Part shown: positions 1 to 8,563 of the stretch, piece by piece
Layout: each line of letters opens with the position of its first letter
Position numbering within the stretch: the stretch's first letter is position 1
NCBI GenBank assembly: GCA_002386065.1
Contig: DGES01000026.1
Location: 91,508-106,295, forward strand
Reading direction: 5' to 3'
Length of the DNA stretch: 14,788 nucleotides
Source of the DNA: Firmicutes bacterium UBA3920
Lineage (GTDB): Bacteria; Bacillota; Clostridia; Caldicoprobacterales; Xylanivirgaceae
Notes under the pieces: generated by a model
Databases searched by the model: none
What the model was told of the DNA's origin: nothing
Seen by the model: the letters and a program-made list of their open reading frames with translations, nothing else
Program-made: the position numbers and the translations under genes

Positions 1-828
1 TGCATGCTCTTTCTTGTCATTTATATTTTCTATTAACGCATATTCAAAAGTTACTCGTCTGCCAGTCTTTTTAAAATAATACTTTGAAGCCTCTATTACA
101 TCATCTATACTATATACACGTGCTATAGGCATTATCTGCTGTCTTATATTGTCATTAGGGGCATGAAGGGAAATTGACAATGTAATTGGTATATTTTCAT
201 CAGATAACTCATAAATCCTAGGTACTAGACCACAAGTGGAAAGGGTAATATTCCTATAACTCATATTTAGCCCCAAGGGTTCATGAACAATATTTAGGAA
301 TTTTAAAGTATTTTCATAGTTATCAAGAGGCTCACCACTTCCCATCAAAACAATATTCTTAATCGCACGTGCATCGCCATCTATACCTAAGTCCATTTCC
401 GCCTCTAGCACCTGTGCAACCATTTCACCTGGTGTTAGATGACGTATAAAACCCTCTTTAGTTGATGCACAAAAATCGCATCCCATCTTACAGCCTACTT
501 GGGTGGATATACATATTGTGTTGCCATATACATATCTCATGACCACACTTTCAATTATATTTTTATCCTCTAAAAGAAATAAATATTTCCTTGTAGATCC
601 ATCATTAGCCTCTATCTTATCTAGAATTTTTAAAGGCTTTGATCTAAAATGATTGGCCAATAATATCCTCATCTCTTTAGAAATATTTGTCATTTTGTCG
701 AAATCCAAAACACCACGATAGAGCCATTCATAAATCTGATCAGCCCTATAACGCTTTATACCTATCTCTTCTAACTCACGAGCTAACTCATCTATAGTTA
801 AATCTAATATATCCATATGTCCATCCAT
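1..828 (-). CDS. rlmN: RlmN, 23S rRNA A2503 / tRNA A37 C2-methyltransferase (3' end cut by window edge)
   Basis: This is a radical-SAM enzyme that methylates C2 of an adenosine in 23S rRNA and in some tRNAs, using a methyl group first placed on one of its own cysteines. The reading frame is open for 276 codons from the ATG at 828 and leaves the window at base 1. Family members are about 345 residues, so roughly the last 70 are missing, including the methyl-accepting C-terminal cysteine. Visible are the radical-SAM cluster motif CKMGCDFC at residues 113-120, the preceding TQVGC, and the SAM-binding stretch NIVLMGSGEPLDN near 158-170. Most relatives have GMGEP where this one has GSGEP. The ATG overlaps the rsmB stop codon by one base (TAATG), implying translational coupling. 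A second in-frame ATG at 816 is possible. Identity is very secure. Confidence 0.97.
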   Translation of the reverse strand, partial: MDGHMDILDLTIDELARELEEIGIKRYRADQIYEWLYRGVLDFDKMTNISKEMRILLANHFRSKPLKILDKIEANDGSTRKYLFLLEDKNIIESVVMRYVYGNTICISTQVGCKMGCDFCASTKEGFIRHLTPGEMVAQVLEAEMDLGIDGDARAIKNIVLMGSGEPLDNYENTLKFLNIVHEPLGLNMSYRNITLSTCGLVPRIYELSDENIPITLSISLHAPNDNIRQQIMPIARVYSIDDVIEASKYYFKKTGRRVTFEYALIENINDKKEHA

Positions 829-2179
829 TATAAAACCTTCCTCCGCAATCGCGCTATGAAAAATCCATCTATGCTATCTCGTCCTGGTAAAATCTGTATC
901 ATTCCTTTAGATTCTACATTTCCTCTTAATTCCTCTGGAATAAAAGGTGATATATCATCTAATTCAAAATCACTACGACCATCTAAAAATTCGTATATAA
1001 TATTTTCGTTTTCATATCTATCTATAGTACATGTACTATAGACGAGAATCCCACCTGGCTTTACATATTTTGTACACGTATTTAATATACGCTTTTGAAC
1101 ATCACTAATCTCTCGTATATCTTCCTCTGTAATTTTTAGTTTTATATCCGGTTTTTTATGCATTATTCCCAAACCGGAACAGGGCATATTAATAGTACTT
1201 TATCATATAAATTTCTGTAATTATCTAAATATATTGTAGCATCCCGTTGTTGCGCCTTAACTATCGAAACACCCAATCGCTTTGCATTTTGCTCTATAAG
1301 TGATACTCGATGGGGATGAATATCCCAAGCATCTACTACTCCAATATTTTGCATATTCTGTGCCATATAACAAGCTTTACCTCCCGGAGCACTACAAGCA
1401 TCCAATACACGTTCTCCAGATGAGACATCCATTGCATTAACGCATAACATTGAGCTTTCACTTTGCACAGTATAATACCCTTTAATATATAGAGGATTAG
1501 CTTCTATATTTCCAATATGCTTAACTCTCAAGGCATCATTCATATATATACCTTTCTCGATCTCGCTGAGCCCCAATTTATATAGATTTTGTATGAGTTT
1601 GTCTGTATCTATCTTTGTAGTGTTTGCCCTCAATGTAGTTATATCCTTCAAAGCTGAACTATCTAATATGAACTCCATATAATCTAGCCCATATTGTTTT
1701 AACCACATATTACATAACCATCTGGGACAACTATATTTTAGCATAAAATAAGTAATTGGATCTTTGGCAATTGATGGTGTCTTTATGTTATCTATATTAC
1801 GCGCAATATTCCTCAGTACTCCATTCACATAGCCTGATAAAGATTTGGATACATACTTTTTTGTAAGCTTTACAGCTTCATTACATGCAGCTGAATTAGG
1901 TACCCTATCTAGATATAATATTTGATAGCAACCCATACGTAATATATTTATGAGCCATGGATTTTTCTTTTTTATCTTAGTAAAACTATCAAGAATCCAA
2001 TCAATCGTTATCTGCTTCTCCAGTGTCCCATACACTAATTGAGTAATAAACGCTGTATCCTGTTTAGATAAACTATACTTCTTAAGCTCATTTTTCAAAG
2101 CAATATTTGAATATTTCCCATCGTGATTTACTTCTTTTAATATCGTAAGGGCAATTTCTCTTGTATTATAGCTTCCCAT
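828..2179 (-). pseudogene. rsmB: RsmB, 16S rRNA m5C967 methyltransferase, interrupted by a 1-base deletion
   Basis: RsmB (Sun/Fmu) methylates C5 of a cytosine in 16S rRNA. The gene is in two frames: 2179-1163 (338 codons) and 1187-828 (119 codons). The first holds the NusB-like RNA-binding domain (about residues 1-130) and the SAM motif LDACSAPGGK (259-268). It runs in frame through ...YDKVLL (residue 330) and then into nonsense. The second frame begins MPCSGLG and holds the second catalytic motif, VYSTCT. Adding one G on the coding strand between 1190 and 1189 would give LLDMPCSGLG, the expected motif IV, and a 450-residue protein, close to the usual 445. As read, the product loses the catalytic cysteines. 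The ATG at 1187 has no visible Shine-Dalgarno site, so separate translation of the second part is unlikely. The site is not in a homopolymer. It could be a real mutation or a sequence error. An AAGGGA site lies 8 nt before the start; fmt ends 18 nt upstream. Confidence 0.93.
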
Positions 2180-2197
2180 CCTCGAAATCCCTTCTCT

Positions 2198-3145
2198 CTA
2201 TCTGCCCAATCTAACTCCTACTGGAATGATATGCCCTTTTAAATATTCTATATCTTCCATCATTCTTCCTCCTGGACCTTGTATACATGCCAATCTAACA
2301 AGTCCATCACCACATATTACTATTAAGCCTTCCTTTTCATTAGATGCAACAACCTCACCTGGTAATCCATTAATATCATCAAAATCGTCTTCCACTATTT
2401 CAATCTTCCATATCTTTAGTCTCTCACCTTGAAAAAAAGTAAAACACCCTGGCCAAGGTGTAAGACCCCGCACAAGATTTTTAAGCTCTACTTTAGTTTT
2501 AGTCCAATCAATTTCTCCCCATGATTTATCTATCTTACTACAATAGGTCGCCTTTTCATCATCTTGAGGAATGCCTGCAGGTTTTCCATCTTTAAATAAT
2601 TCCAAGGCTTTAGTTATTGCCTTCCCACCAAGAATAGCCAAGCGGTCGTGGAGTGAACCTACGTTTTCTTCAGGATCTATTGATGTATATTCTTGAAGTA
2701 TTATATCGCCTGTATCCATCCCCTCATCCATATACATAATAGTAATTCCTGTTTCGTCTTCACCGTCTATTATAGCCTGATGAATAGGAGATGCCCCTCT
2801 ATATTTGGGCAATATTGATGCATGAACATTTATACATCCAAGGGGAGGAATATCAAGAATTGATTTGGATACTATTTGTCCAAATGCAGCAGTTATTATC
2901 AAATCTGGTTTTAATCTTTTAATTAATTCTATATACTCAGGAGTATTTATGTTTTCTGGCTGGTACACATCTATTCCCCTATCTACTGCCCATTTTTTTA
3001 CAGGAGAAGGCTTAAGACGTTTCCCTCTACCCTTTGGTCTGTCTGGTTGGGTAATCACACCTATTATATTATTTCCACTTTCCCATATTGCTTCTAAAGT
3101 TGGTATGGCAAAATCGGGAGTACCCATAAATATAATATCTAGCAA
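2198..3145 (-). CDS. fmt: Methionyl-tRNA formyltransferase
   Basis: Fmt transfers a formyl group from 10-formyltetrahydrofolate to initiator Met-tRNA. I place the start at the TTG at 3145. It lies 9 nt after a strong AGGAGG and just past the def stop, and it puts the conserved residues at N106, H108 and D144, the numbering used for the E. coli enzyme. The longer frame from the ATG at 3163 would overlap def by 14 bp, has no Shine-Dalgarno site, and encodes the AGGAGG itself as Arg-Arg. The 315-residue product shows the N-terminal FMGTPDFA (6-13), the catalytic segment INVHASILPKYRG (105-117) and MDTGDI around D144, followed by the C-terminal tRNA-binding domain. It sits directly downstream of def, which removes the same formyl group later; the pair is almost always adjacent. 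Identity is secure; the start is probable. Confidence 0.96.
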   Translation of the reverse strand: MLDIIFMGTPDFAIPTLEAIWESGNNIIGVITQPDRPKGRGKRLKPSPVKKWAVDRGIDVYQPENINTPEYIELIKRLKPDLIITAAFGQIVSKSILDIPPLGCINVHASILPKYRGASPIHQAIIDGEDETGITIMYMDEGMDTGDIILQEYTSIDPEENVGSLHDRLAILGGKAITKALELFKDGKPAGIPQDDEKATYCSKIDKSWGEIDWTKTKVELKNLVRGLTPWPGCFTFFQGERLKIWKIEIVEDDFDDINGLPGEVVASNEKEGLIVICGDGLVRLACIQGPGGRMMEDIEYLKGHIIPVGVRLGR

Positions 3146-3149
3146 CTCT

Positions 3150-3608
3150 CTATTCCTCCTCATAGCTTATACTTGCCTTGTCTATAAATAATATCCCATC
3201 AAGATGATCTATCTCATGACATAGTGCCCTCGCTAAGAAGCCAAAACCTTCTATTTTTATTTCTTTACCATATCTGTCAAGTCCTTTAACTATTACGTGG
3301 GAAGGTCTCTTTACTCTACCTGCTATACCAGGTACACTTAAGCAACCTTCTACCTCAAATTGTTCCCCTTCACTATGTTCTATTGTAGGATTAATTATTT
3401 CAATAAGTCCATCACCAATATCTACCACTATTGCACGCCTTAATATACCTACCTGTGGTGCAGCAAGTCCCACACCATCAGCATTATACATTGTTTCTGC
3501 CATATCATCTAGTAATATATGAAGTCTATCATCAAATTTTTCCACAGGTCTTGAACGTTTACGCAATACATCATCCTTTTTATAATGTTTTATCCGTCTA
3601 AGTGCCAT
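3150..3608 (-). CDS. def: Peptide deformylase
   Basis: Def is a metalloenzyme (Fe2+ or Zn2+) that removes the N-formyl group from nascent proteins. The 152-residue protein has all three family motifs in order: GVGLAAPQ (45-52), EGCLS (87-91, with metal ligand C89) and HEIDH (131-135, two metal-binding histidines and the catalytic glutamate). Length is normal for the short type found in Clostridia. The start is fixed by the conserved MALRRI beginning; a GGAAG site lies about 11 nt upstream, a slightly long spacing. A 257-bp AT-rich spacer separates it from priA and carries a candidate promoter, so def-fmt-rsmB-rlmN is probably transcribed as its own unit. Two bacterial groups carry a zinc-metallopeptidase gene between fmt and rsmB; here that position is empty. 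Confidence 0.97.
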   Translation of the reverse strand: MALRRIKHYKKDDVLRKRSRPVEKFDDRLHILLDDMAETMYNADGVGLAAPQVGILRRAIVVDIGDGLIEIINPTIEHSEGEQFEVEGCLSVPGIAGRVKRPSHVIVKGLDRYGKEIKIEGFGFLARALCHEIDHLDGILFIDKASISYEEE

Positions 3609-3636
3609 TTTGTCTTCATCTTCCTTTCAAATTCAT

Positions 3637-3665
3637 TTTATATCTAATGAAAGTCAAACTGTTTA
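3637..3665 (-). promoter_or_regulatory. Candidate promoter of def-fmt-rsmB-rlmN
   Basis: Read on the minus strand, TAAACA (3665-3660) and TATAAA (3642-3637) are separated by 17 nt, matching the vegetative sigma-A consensus at 4 of 6 and 5 of 6 positions. This would start RNA near 3630, about 20 nt before the def ATG, which leaves just enough room for the ribosome site. In such AT-rich sequence the match could be chance. Confidence 0.35.
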
Positions 3666-3795
3666 ATTTAACTCTATTGCCTTATAACTATTTAAGTTTA
3701 ACAAATGCAAATATTGATCTGTAAACTTAGATAATACTTTAGATAAATTTATTCATATAGCTTTATTAGTAGTCATACTTATTAAATTTTGATAT

Positions 3796-3822
3796 AACAC
3801 AAAATCTAATCAAACGATTAGA
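3796..3822 (-). terminator. Weak intrinsic terminator after priA
   Basis: On the minus strand a perfect 7-bp stem TCTAATC / GATTAGA closes a GTTT loop and is followed by TTTTGTGTT. It begins 43 nt after the priA stop. The stem is AT-rich and the T-run is broken, so termination may be partial. Its position, before a long spacer and a new candidate promoter, supports the call. Confidence 0.45.
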
Positions 3823-3865
3823 GCTAATTTCTATCTAAGTACTTCCTTAGTTTTAAATTAATTAT

Positions 3866-6127
3866 TTACAGTAAACTAGTTGGGTTAAAATCTATAGAAA
3901 TATTCTCGTCAGAGATATTATAACATTTTAACATAGTATCAATCAATCCATGATAAGCATATAAAAAACTCTCTTCATTTTCAATTTTTATTAGAATTTG
4001 CCATCTATACCTATCTTTTATTTTAGATATTGGAGCTGGATATGCACCAATATGGATTAAACCCTTCTTAAGTAAGAGATTTTCACTTATTTTTTTCTTT
4101 AACCATCTCTCAAGATCCTCAACTGTATTTATGAGTGCATCTTCATTTACTCCTGTAGATAAAATCTTTATAATATGAACAAATGGTGGATAGTCAAATC
4201 GCCTTCTAACTCCAATTTCATAGTTATAAAAAGCCCTATAGTCATGCTTTGCAGCATATTTGATTGCATAGTGATCCGGGGTATATGTCTGTACAATAAC
4301 TTTGCCAATTTTACTACCTCGCCCCGCTCTGCCCGCTACCTGGGTTATAAGCTGAAATGTCCGCTCAGGACTTCTATATTCAGGAAGGTTCAAAGAGGCA
4401 TCAGCTGCAACAACACCCACCAATGTTACATTGGGAAAATCAAGTCCTTTAGCTATCATTTGGGTACCCAACAGTATATCATATTCCCCTTTACCAAATG
4501 ATGACAATATATTTTGATGCGCATTTTTCTTAGAAGTTGTATCCATATCCATCCTGATTATGTTGGCATGTGGAAAATATTTTGAAAGTTCTGTCTCTAA
4601 ACGCTGAGTTCCTACGCCAAATTTCTTTATAAAGCGGCTATTACACTTTGGACATCTCTTAGGATAGGGATACTGATCACCACAATAGTGGCATTTCAAT
4701 CGCTTCTTATCTGCATGATACGTGAGGGATACAGCACATCTCTTACATTGGGCAACCCATCCACACTCTCTGCATGATATAAAATTTGCATATCCCCTCC
4801 TATTGAGAAGTAACATGGCCTGTTCTCCTCTATCTAAAACTGATTTTAACCCATTGTATAGGGATGCACTTAACATACTCCTATTACCCCTTAAGAGTTC
4901 ATATCGCATATCTACTATTTCCACATGGGGTAAAGAACCACCTTCTACCCTATGATTAAGTTCTATAAGCTCAAACTCTCCATTTAATGCCCTGTTATAT
5001 TGTTCTAAAGAAGGAGTAGCACTTCCCAATACCAACGTAGCTCCTTCTAACTGACAGCGTTTCTCTGCTATTTCCAATGCGTGATATTTAGGACGAAGAT
5101 CAGATTTATATGAATCTTCATGTGCCTCATCTATTATTATGACTCCAAGATTGGAAAATGGTGCAAATATTGCAGATCTAGCACCTACAACTATTTTAGC
5201 TTCGCCATTTCTTATCTTGCGCCATTCATCATATCGCTCACCTTCTGAAAGTCTACTATGAAGTATAGCAACCTTATCCCCAAAACGATTTTTAAATCTT
5301 TTTACTGTCTGAGGAGTTAGAGATATCTCAGGAACTAATACTATAGCCTGTTTCCCCTTATTTAGAGTTTCTGCTACTATTCGTAGGTATACCTCCGTCT
5401 TTCCACTTCCTGTTATTCCATGCAATAAAAAAGTAGTTGCTTCTTGTCTATTTAACTTATCCAAGATTTTAGTCACAGCATGTTGCTGTTCGTCTGTCAA
5501 GCTTGGTACCTCTATATTATCTGAGGTATTAACAGGCCATGTTTCTCTATACACTTCTTTCTCTTCTATACTTATCCAGCCCCGTTTTTCTAGATTTTTA
5601 AAACTAGAAGGTGGCGCCGATGTAACCGATGCAATTTTTTCCATATCGGCTTGTTCTATATCTTTTAAATATTCAAGTATGGCTGCCATATAAGTTGAAC
5701 GCTTTTTTATATTTGCTATGCGTTCATCTATATTGTCCTTAGTCTTCAGACAGACAATCTTCTTATATTTACGTCCCACATTAGACCTGACTCCAGGAGG
5801 TACAAAACACCTTATAGCTTCAATCTTCATGCAATGATAATTATCCACCATCCAATCAATCATGGGAATGTGTTTAGATAGTAAGACGGGACTTGTATCT
5901 ATAAGTTTATATATAGGTTTTATCTTATCAATAGGCACTTCAGTAGTATCATCAAATTGCACAACATATCCCTCTACCCGATTATTATATGGTCCAAAGG
6001 GAACAAGTACCCTAAAACCTATATCAATTTTATTGGCTATATCCTCAGGAATTGAGTAATGATATATTTTATCTATAGATGGATGTGCTTGATCTATTAT
6101 TACTCCAGCATATCTCTTCAATTGCAC
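3866..6127 (-). CDS. priA: PriA, primosomal replication-restart helicase
   Basis: PriA is a 3'-5' DNA helicase that recognises stalled forks and reloads the replicative helicase. The 753-residue protein has the N-terminal 3'-end-binding domain (about 5-105), Walker A GITGSGKT (237-244), the DEAH box (333-336), eight zinc-binding cysteines in pairs (452/455, 461/464, 479/482, 492/495) inserted between the helicase lobes, and the late helicase motif QVAGRAGRG. Length is usual for Firmicutes. The frame opens with GTG at 6127, only 3 nt after AGGAG; a TTG at 6121 has better spacing (9 nt) and may be the real start. Only 21 nt separate the gene from a perfect palindrome behind coaBC, leaving no room for its own promoter there, so expression presumably depends on transcription passing through that hairpin. 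Confidence 0.98.
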   Translation of the reverse strand: MQLKRYAGVIIDQAHPSIDKIYHYSIPEDIANKIDIGFRVLVPFGPYNNRVEGYVVQFDDTTEVPIDKIKPIYKLIDTSPVLLSKHIPMIDWMVDNYHCMKIEAIRCFVPPGVRSNVGRKYKKIVCLKTKDNIDERIANIKKRSTYMAAILEYLKDIEQADMEKIASVTSAPPSSFKNLEKRGWISIEEKEVYRETWPVNTSDNIEVPSLTDEQQHAVTKILDKLNRQEATTFLLHGITGSGKTEVYLRIVAETLNKGKQAIVLVPEISLTPQTVKRFKNRFGDKVAILHSRLSEGERYDEWRKIRNGEAKIVVGARSAIFAPFSNLGVIIIDEAHEDSYKSDLRPKYHALEIAEKRCQLEGATLVLGSATPSLEQYNRALNGEFELIELNHRVEGGSLPHVEIVDMRYELLRGNRSMLSASLYNGLKSVLDRGEQAMLLLNRRGYANFISCRECGWVAQCKRCAVSLTYHADKKRLKCHYCGDQYPYPKRCPKCNSRFIKKFGVGTQRLETELSKYFPHANIIRMDMDTTSKKNAHQNILSSFGKGEYDILLGTQMIAKGLDFPNVTLVGVVAADASLNLPEYRSPERTFQLITQVAGRAGRGSKIGKVIVQTYTPDHYAIKYAAKHDYRAFYNYEIGVRRRFDYPPFVHIIKILSTGVNEDALINTVEDLERWLKKKISENLLLKKGLIHIGAYPAPISKIKDRYRWQILIKIENEESFLYAYHGLIDTMLKCYNISDENISIDFNPTSLL

Positions 6128-6148
6128 TCTCTCCTATGTAAAAACTTT

Positions 6149-6200
6149 ATACATATGACATAAAAGGAGTACTTAAGTACTCCTTTTATGTCATATGTAT
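6149..6200. terminator. 52-bp perfect palindrome between coaBC and priA; terminator- or attenuator-like
   Basis: The two 26-bp halves, meeting between 6174 and 6175, are exact reverse complements with no spacer. The core has the form of a bidirectional intrinsic terminator: an A-run, GGAGTAC, a TTAA turn, GTACTCC and a T-run. It starts 2 nt after the coaBC stop and ends 21 nt before the priA start codon. In the minus-strand transcript it would fold into one uninterrupted hairpin of about 24 bp, long enough to be an RNase III substrate, just upstream of the priA ribosome-binding site. Whether it ends transcription, tunes priA, or marks a processing site cannot be told from sequence. Confidence 0.6.
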
Positions 6201-6202
6201 TA

Positions 6203-7411
6203 TTAAATTCGCTTTAATACTTCATCCACAATTCTGCAAGCTAGCTCCCTTTTTGTTTGCACAGGAAGTTCCACTCTGTCACCTTCCCGTGTAAATAATA
6301 TACCAGCATTTGTATCTCTTTCAAAACCTGCATCCTCTCTGCTTACATCGTTTACAAATATAAAATCAAGGTTTTTTTCTTGTAGCTTTTTAAGGGCATA
6401 CTCTTCTATATCCCTAGTTTCCGCTGCAAACCCAACTAAAATTTGATTTGTCTTTTGATTGCCTAATTCTTTTAATATATCAGGATTTTTCTTAAGCTTA
6501 AGTTCCATAGTATCTTTTGTCTTCTTAAGTTTGTGCTTAGCCTTATTTTCTACTCCGTAATCTCCTACAGCTGCTGATTTGAACACAATCTGAGCTCTGG
6601 GGAAGAGTTCCATGACCTTATCATACATCTCTCTTGCTGTTTCTACTCTATATAAATTAACACCTGTAGGTGGCGTAATATGCGTAGGACCAGATACCAA
6701 ATCTACCGTAGCTCCTCGCTCTGCGCATACCTGTGCAATAGAATATCCCATCTTGCCAGAAGAAGGATTGCTTATATAACGCACCGGATCTATATATTCT
6801 CGAGTAGGACCAGCAGTCACAAGGACATTCATATTTGACATATCCGTAGTCCTTAGAAAAAAATCTTTTACATATTTTACTATATCATCCACTTTAGCTA
6901 ATTTGCCGTCGCCAAAGTCACCACATGCTAATATGCCAGACTCAGATGATATGAATTCATAACCTAAATCCTTTAAATATGCTATATTTGACTGTACAAT
7001 GGGATTATGGAGCATATTAGTATTCATAGCCGGAGCAAATATTACCTTTGAAGTAGTTGCCATTATAGTTGTAGATAGCAGATCATCTGCTATACCACAT
7101 CTTGCCTTGGATATAATATTGGCGGTCGCCGGCGCTATAAGCATCACATCCGCCCATTTTGCAAGTGATATATGATCTATTTCCCATGCATTTAATCTAT
7201 GTTCAAAGGTATCATAATATACTGGATTGCCAGAGAGGGTTTCTAAAGTCAAAGGATTTATGAAGTTTAGAGCATTTTTCGTCATTACAACCTTTATTTG
7301 TGCCCCTTCTTTTTTTAGCTTGCTAACTATATCTGCCGCTTTATAAGCAGCTATACCACCTGTTATTCCCAATACTATATTTTTATTTGATAGTTGATAA
7401 GAATTTTTCAT
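6203..7411 (-). CDS. coaBC: Bifunctional CoaBC: phosphopantothenoylcysteine synthetase/decarboxylase
   Basis: CoaBC carries out two successive steps of coenzyme A synthesis: it joins cysteine to 4'-phosphopantothenate (CTP-dependent) and then decarboxylates the product (FMN-dependent). The N-terminal CoaC flavoprotein domain (about 10-185) shows GITGGIAAYK (15-24), catalytic H80 in the DHISL segment, the PAMN motif (127-130) and ACGDFGDG (162-169) with its cysteine. The CoaB domain begins near 194 with VLVTAGPTREYIDPVR and continues RYISNPSSGKMG; the lysine-rich NKAKHKLKK (289-297) fits the CoaB active-site region. I start at the ATG at 7411, one base after the rpoZ stop and preceded by GGGGA at a suitable distance. 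A longer frame from 7441 overlaps rpoZ and has no ribosome site. The product is 402 residues, a normal length. Confidence 0.97.
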   Translation of the reverse strand: MKNSYQLSNKNIVLGITGGIAAYKAADIVSKLKKEGAQIKVVMTKNALNFINPLTLETLSGNPVYYDTFEHRLNAWEIDHISLAKWADVMLIAPATANIISKARCGIADDLLSTTIMATTSKVIFAPAMNTNMLHNPIVQSNIAYLKDLGYEFISSESGILACGDFGDGKLAKVDDIVKYVKDFFLRTTDMSNMNVLVTAGPTREYIDPVRYISNPSSGKMGYSIAQVCAERGATVDLVSGPTHITPPTGVNLYRVETAREMYDKVMELFPRAQIVFKSAAVGDYGVENKAKHKLKKTKDTMELKLKKNPDILKELGNQKTNQILVGFAAETRDIEEYALKKLQEKNLDFIFVNDVSREDAGFERDTNAGILFTREGDRVELPVQTKRELACRIVDEVLKRI

Positions 7412-7412
7412 C

Positions 7413-7619
7413 TTATTCTGTCCCCATCTCAGGCTGTGCATATTTTATTTTATCATGCAAAACTTCATGTATTGCAATGGTCACTGGATTTGTAGAATCC
7501 ACCTCCACAAGAGGAGGAGCACCATCTACAAGTTGCCTTGCTCTTTTAGCCACTTCAACTACCAAAATATAACGATTGCTCACCTTTTTTGTTATCTCAT
7601 TTAGTGGTGGATCGATCAT
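7413..7619 (-). CDS. rpoZ: RNA polymerase omega subunit
   Basis: Omega is the small subunit that helps assemble and stabilise RNA polymerase by binding beta-prime. The 68-residue protein begins MIDPPLNEI and contains the conserved helix NRYILVVEVAKRARQL (16-31), followed by the ITI/VTIAIHEV segment typical of the family (here VTIAIHEVLHDKI, 47-59). A strong GGGAGGT lies 8 nt before the ATG. The gene overlaps the end of gmk by 23 bp and is followed after one base by coaBC, so the three are surely co-transcribed and probably translationally coupled. Length and position beside gmk are standard for Bacillota. Confidence 0.95.
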   Translation of the reverse strand: MIDPPLNEITKKVSNRYILVVEVAKRARQLVDGAPPLVEVDSTNPVTIAIHEVLHDKIKYAQPEMGTE

Positions 7620-8250
7620 TTAAACAACCTCCCTCGCGAATATTAATATAAAAATCTCTATTTCTATCAACTTTACATTTTTCAGCCATAACTATTGCCT
7701 CTATTTTTTTTACAGCCTTATCAACTCTATCATTGACTACTATATAGTTATATTGATCTATAAAATTAATCTCATCATAAGCCGATTTAAATCTCTTCAT
7801 TATCACTTCTGGAGTCTCTGTACCTCTAGATACTATACGCCTCTTTAACTCCTTCATAGAAGGAGGCATTATAAATATAAATACACCTTTTTCAAAGTTC
7901 TTTTTGACCTGTAGAGCACCTTGAATATCTATCTCTAATATGACATCTTTCCCTCTATTTAGATGTTTAAACACATATTCTTTAGGAGTTCCATAATAAT
8001 TATCATAGACCATAGCATATTCTAAAAATTCATCATTTTCTATCATGGATTCAAAGGTGGATTTATCTCGAAAAAAATAATTTACTCCCTCTTTCTCTCC
8101 ACGTCTTGGCTGCCTAGTTGTTACCGATACTGATAGAATCGTATCGGGATTCCTCTTAAGATATGACCTGCATACTGTCCCTTTACCAGCACCTGAAGGG
8201 CCTGATATTACTATCAACAATCCTTCTTTTTGCTTAATATCTCTATCCAT
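7597..8250 (-). CDS. gmk: Guanylate kinase
   Basis: Gmk phosphorylates GMP to GDP with ATP. The P-loop GPSGAGKGT is at residues 17-25. It is followed by the GMP-binding segment SVSVTTRQPRRGE, then GVNYFF, the EYAMVYDNYYGTP segment and the ILEIDIQGA strand, all characteristic. I choose the ATG at 8250, which is 9 nt after GAGG, over the GTG at 8256, which is too close. This gives 217 residues, about ten longer than usual; the extra length is an unconserved C-terminal tail (after VMAEKCKVDR) whose last codons overlap rpoZ. It lies 12 nt downstream of the remA stop. Confidence 0.97.
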   Translation of the reverse strand: MDRDIKQKEGLLIVISGPSGAGKGTVCRSYLKRNPDTILSVSVTTRQPRRGEKEGVNYFFRDKSTFESMIENDEFLEYAMVYDNYYGTPKEYVFKHLNRGKDVILEIDIQGALQVKKNFEKGVFIFIMPPSMKELKRRIVSRGTETPEVIMKRFKSAYDEINFIDQYNYIVVNDRVDKAVKKIEAIVMAEKCKVDRNRDFYINIREGGCLNDRSTTK

Positions 8251-8262
8251 AGACACCTACCT

Positions 8263-8535
8263 CTACTGCTCATCATAAGGCAATAGATGTCCATCCTTTG
8301 AGTTAAGCCTATTTGCAACCGTCTCAGGCTGGACAGCCGAAAGAACTATATGATCACTATCTGTTATTATAACAGCTCTGGTCCTCCTACCATATGTCGC
8401 ATCAATTAACATTCCCCTATCTCTGGCATCTTGTATAATTCGCTTAATAGGTGCCGACTCGGGACTAACTATGGCTACAAGCCTATTTGCAGAAACAATA
8501 TTACCAAATCCTATATTTATAAGTTTAATACTCAT
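8263..8535 (-). CDS. remA: RemA, extracellular-matrix regulator (DUF370)
   Basis: RemA is a small DNA-binding protein that in Bacillus subtilis activates biofilm-matrix and osmoprotection genes; it forms ring-like oligomers. The 90-residue protein matches the family from end to end: MSIKLINIGFGNIVSANRLV at the start, then SAPIKRII, the arginine-containing ATYGRRTRAVIIT (48-60), which belongs to the DNA-contacting face, and HIVLSAVQPETVANRL. The start is supported by GGAG 4 nt upstream. It sits between yicC and gmk, its usual place in Clostridia and Bacilli. In non-Bacillus species the target genes are mostly unknown, so the biofilm role here is inferred from the family. Confidence 0.95.
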   Translation of the reverse strand: MSIKLINIGFGNIVSANRLVAIVSPESAPIKRIIQDARDRGMLIDATYGRRTRAVIITDSDHIVLSAVQPETVANRLNSKDGHLLPYDEQ

Positions 8536-8563
8536 AGATCTCCTACCTTTCTTGTTTTCTGTT

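Noticed and set aside
1185..1192. Programmed ribosomal frameshift in rsmB
   Set aside because: No X-XXY-YYZ slippery heptamer, internal Shine-Dalgarno site or strong downstream structure is visible at the junction, and RsmB is not known to be made this way. A plain deletion is simpler.
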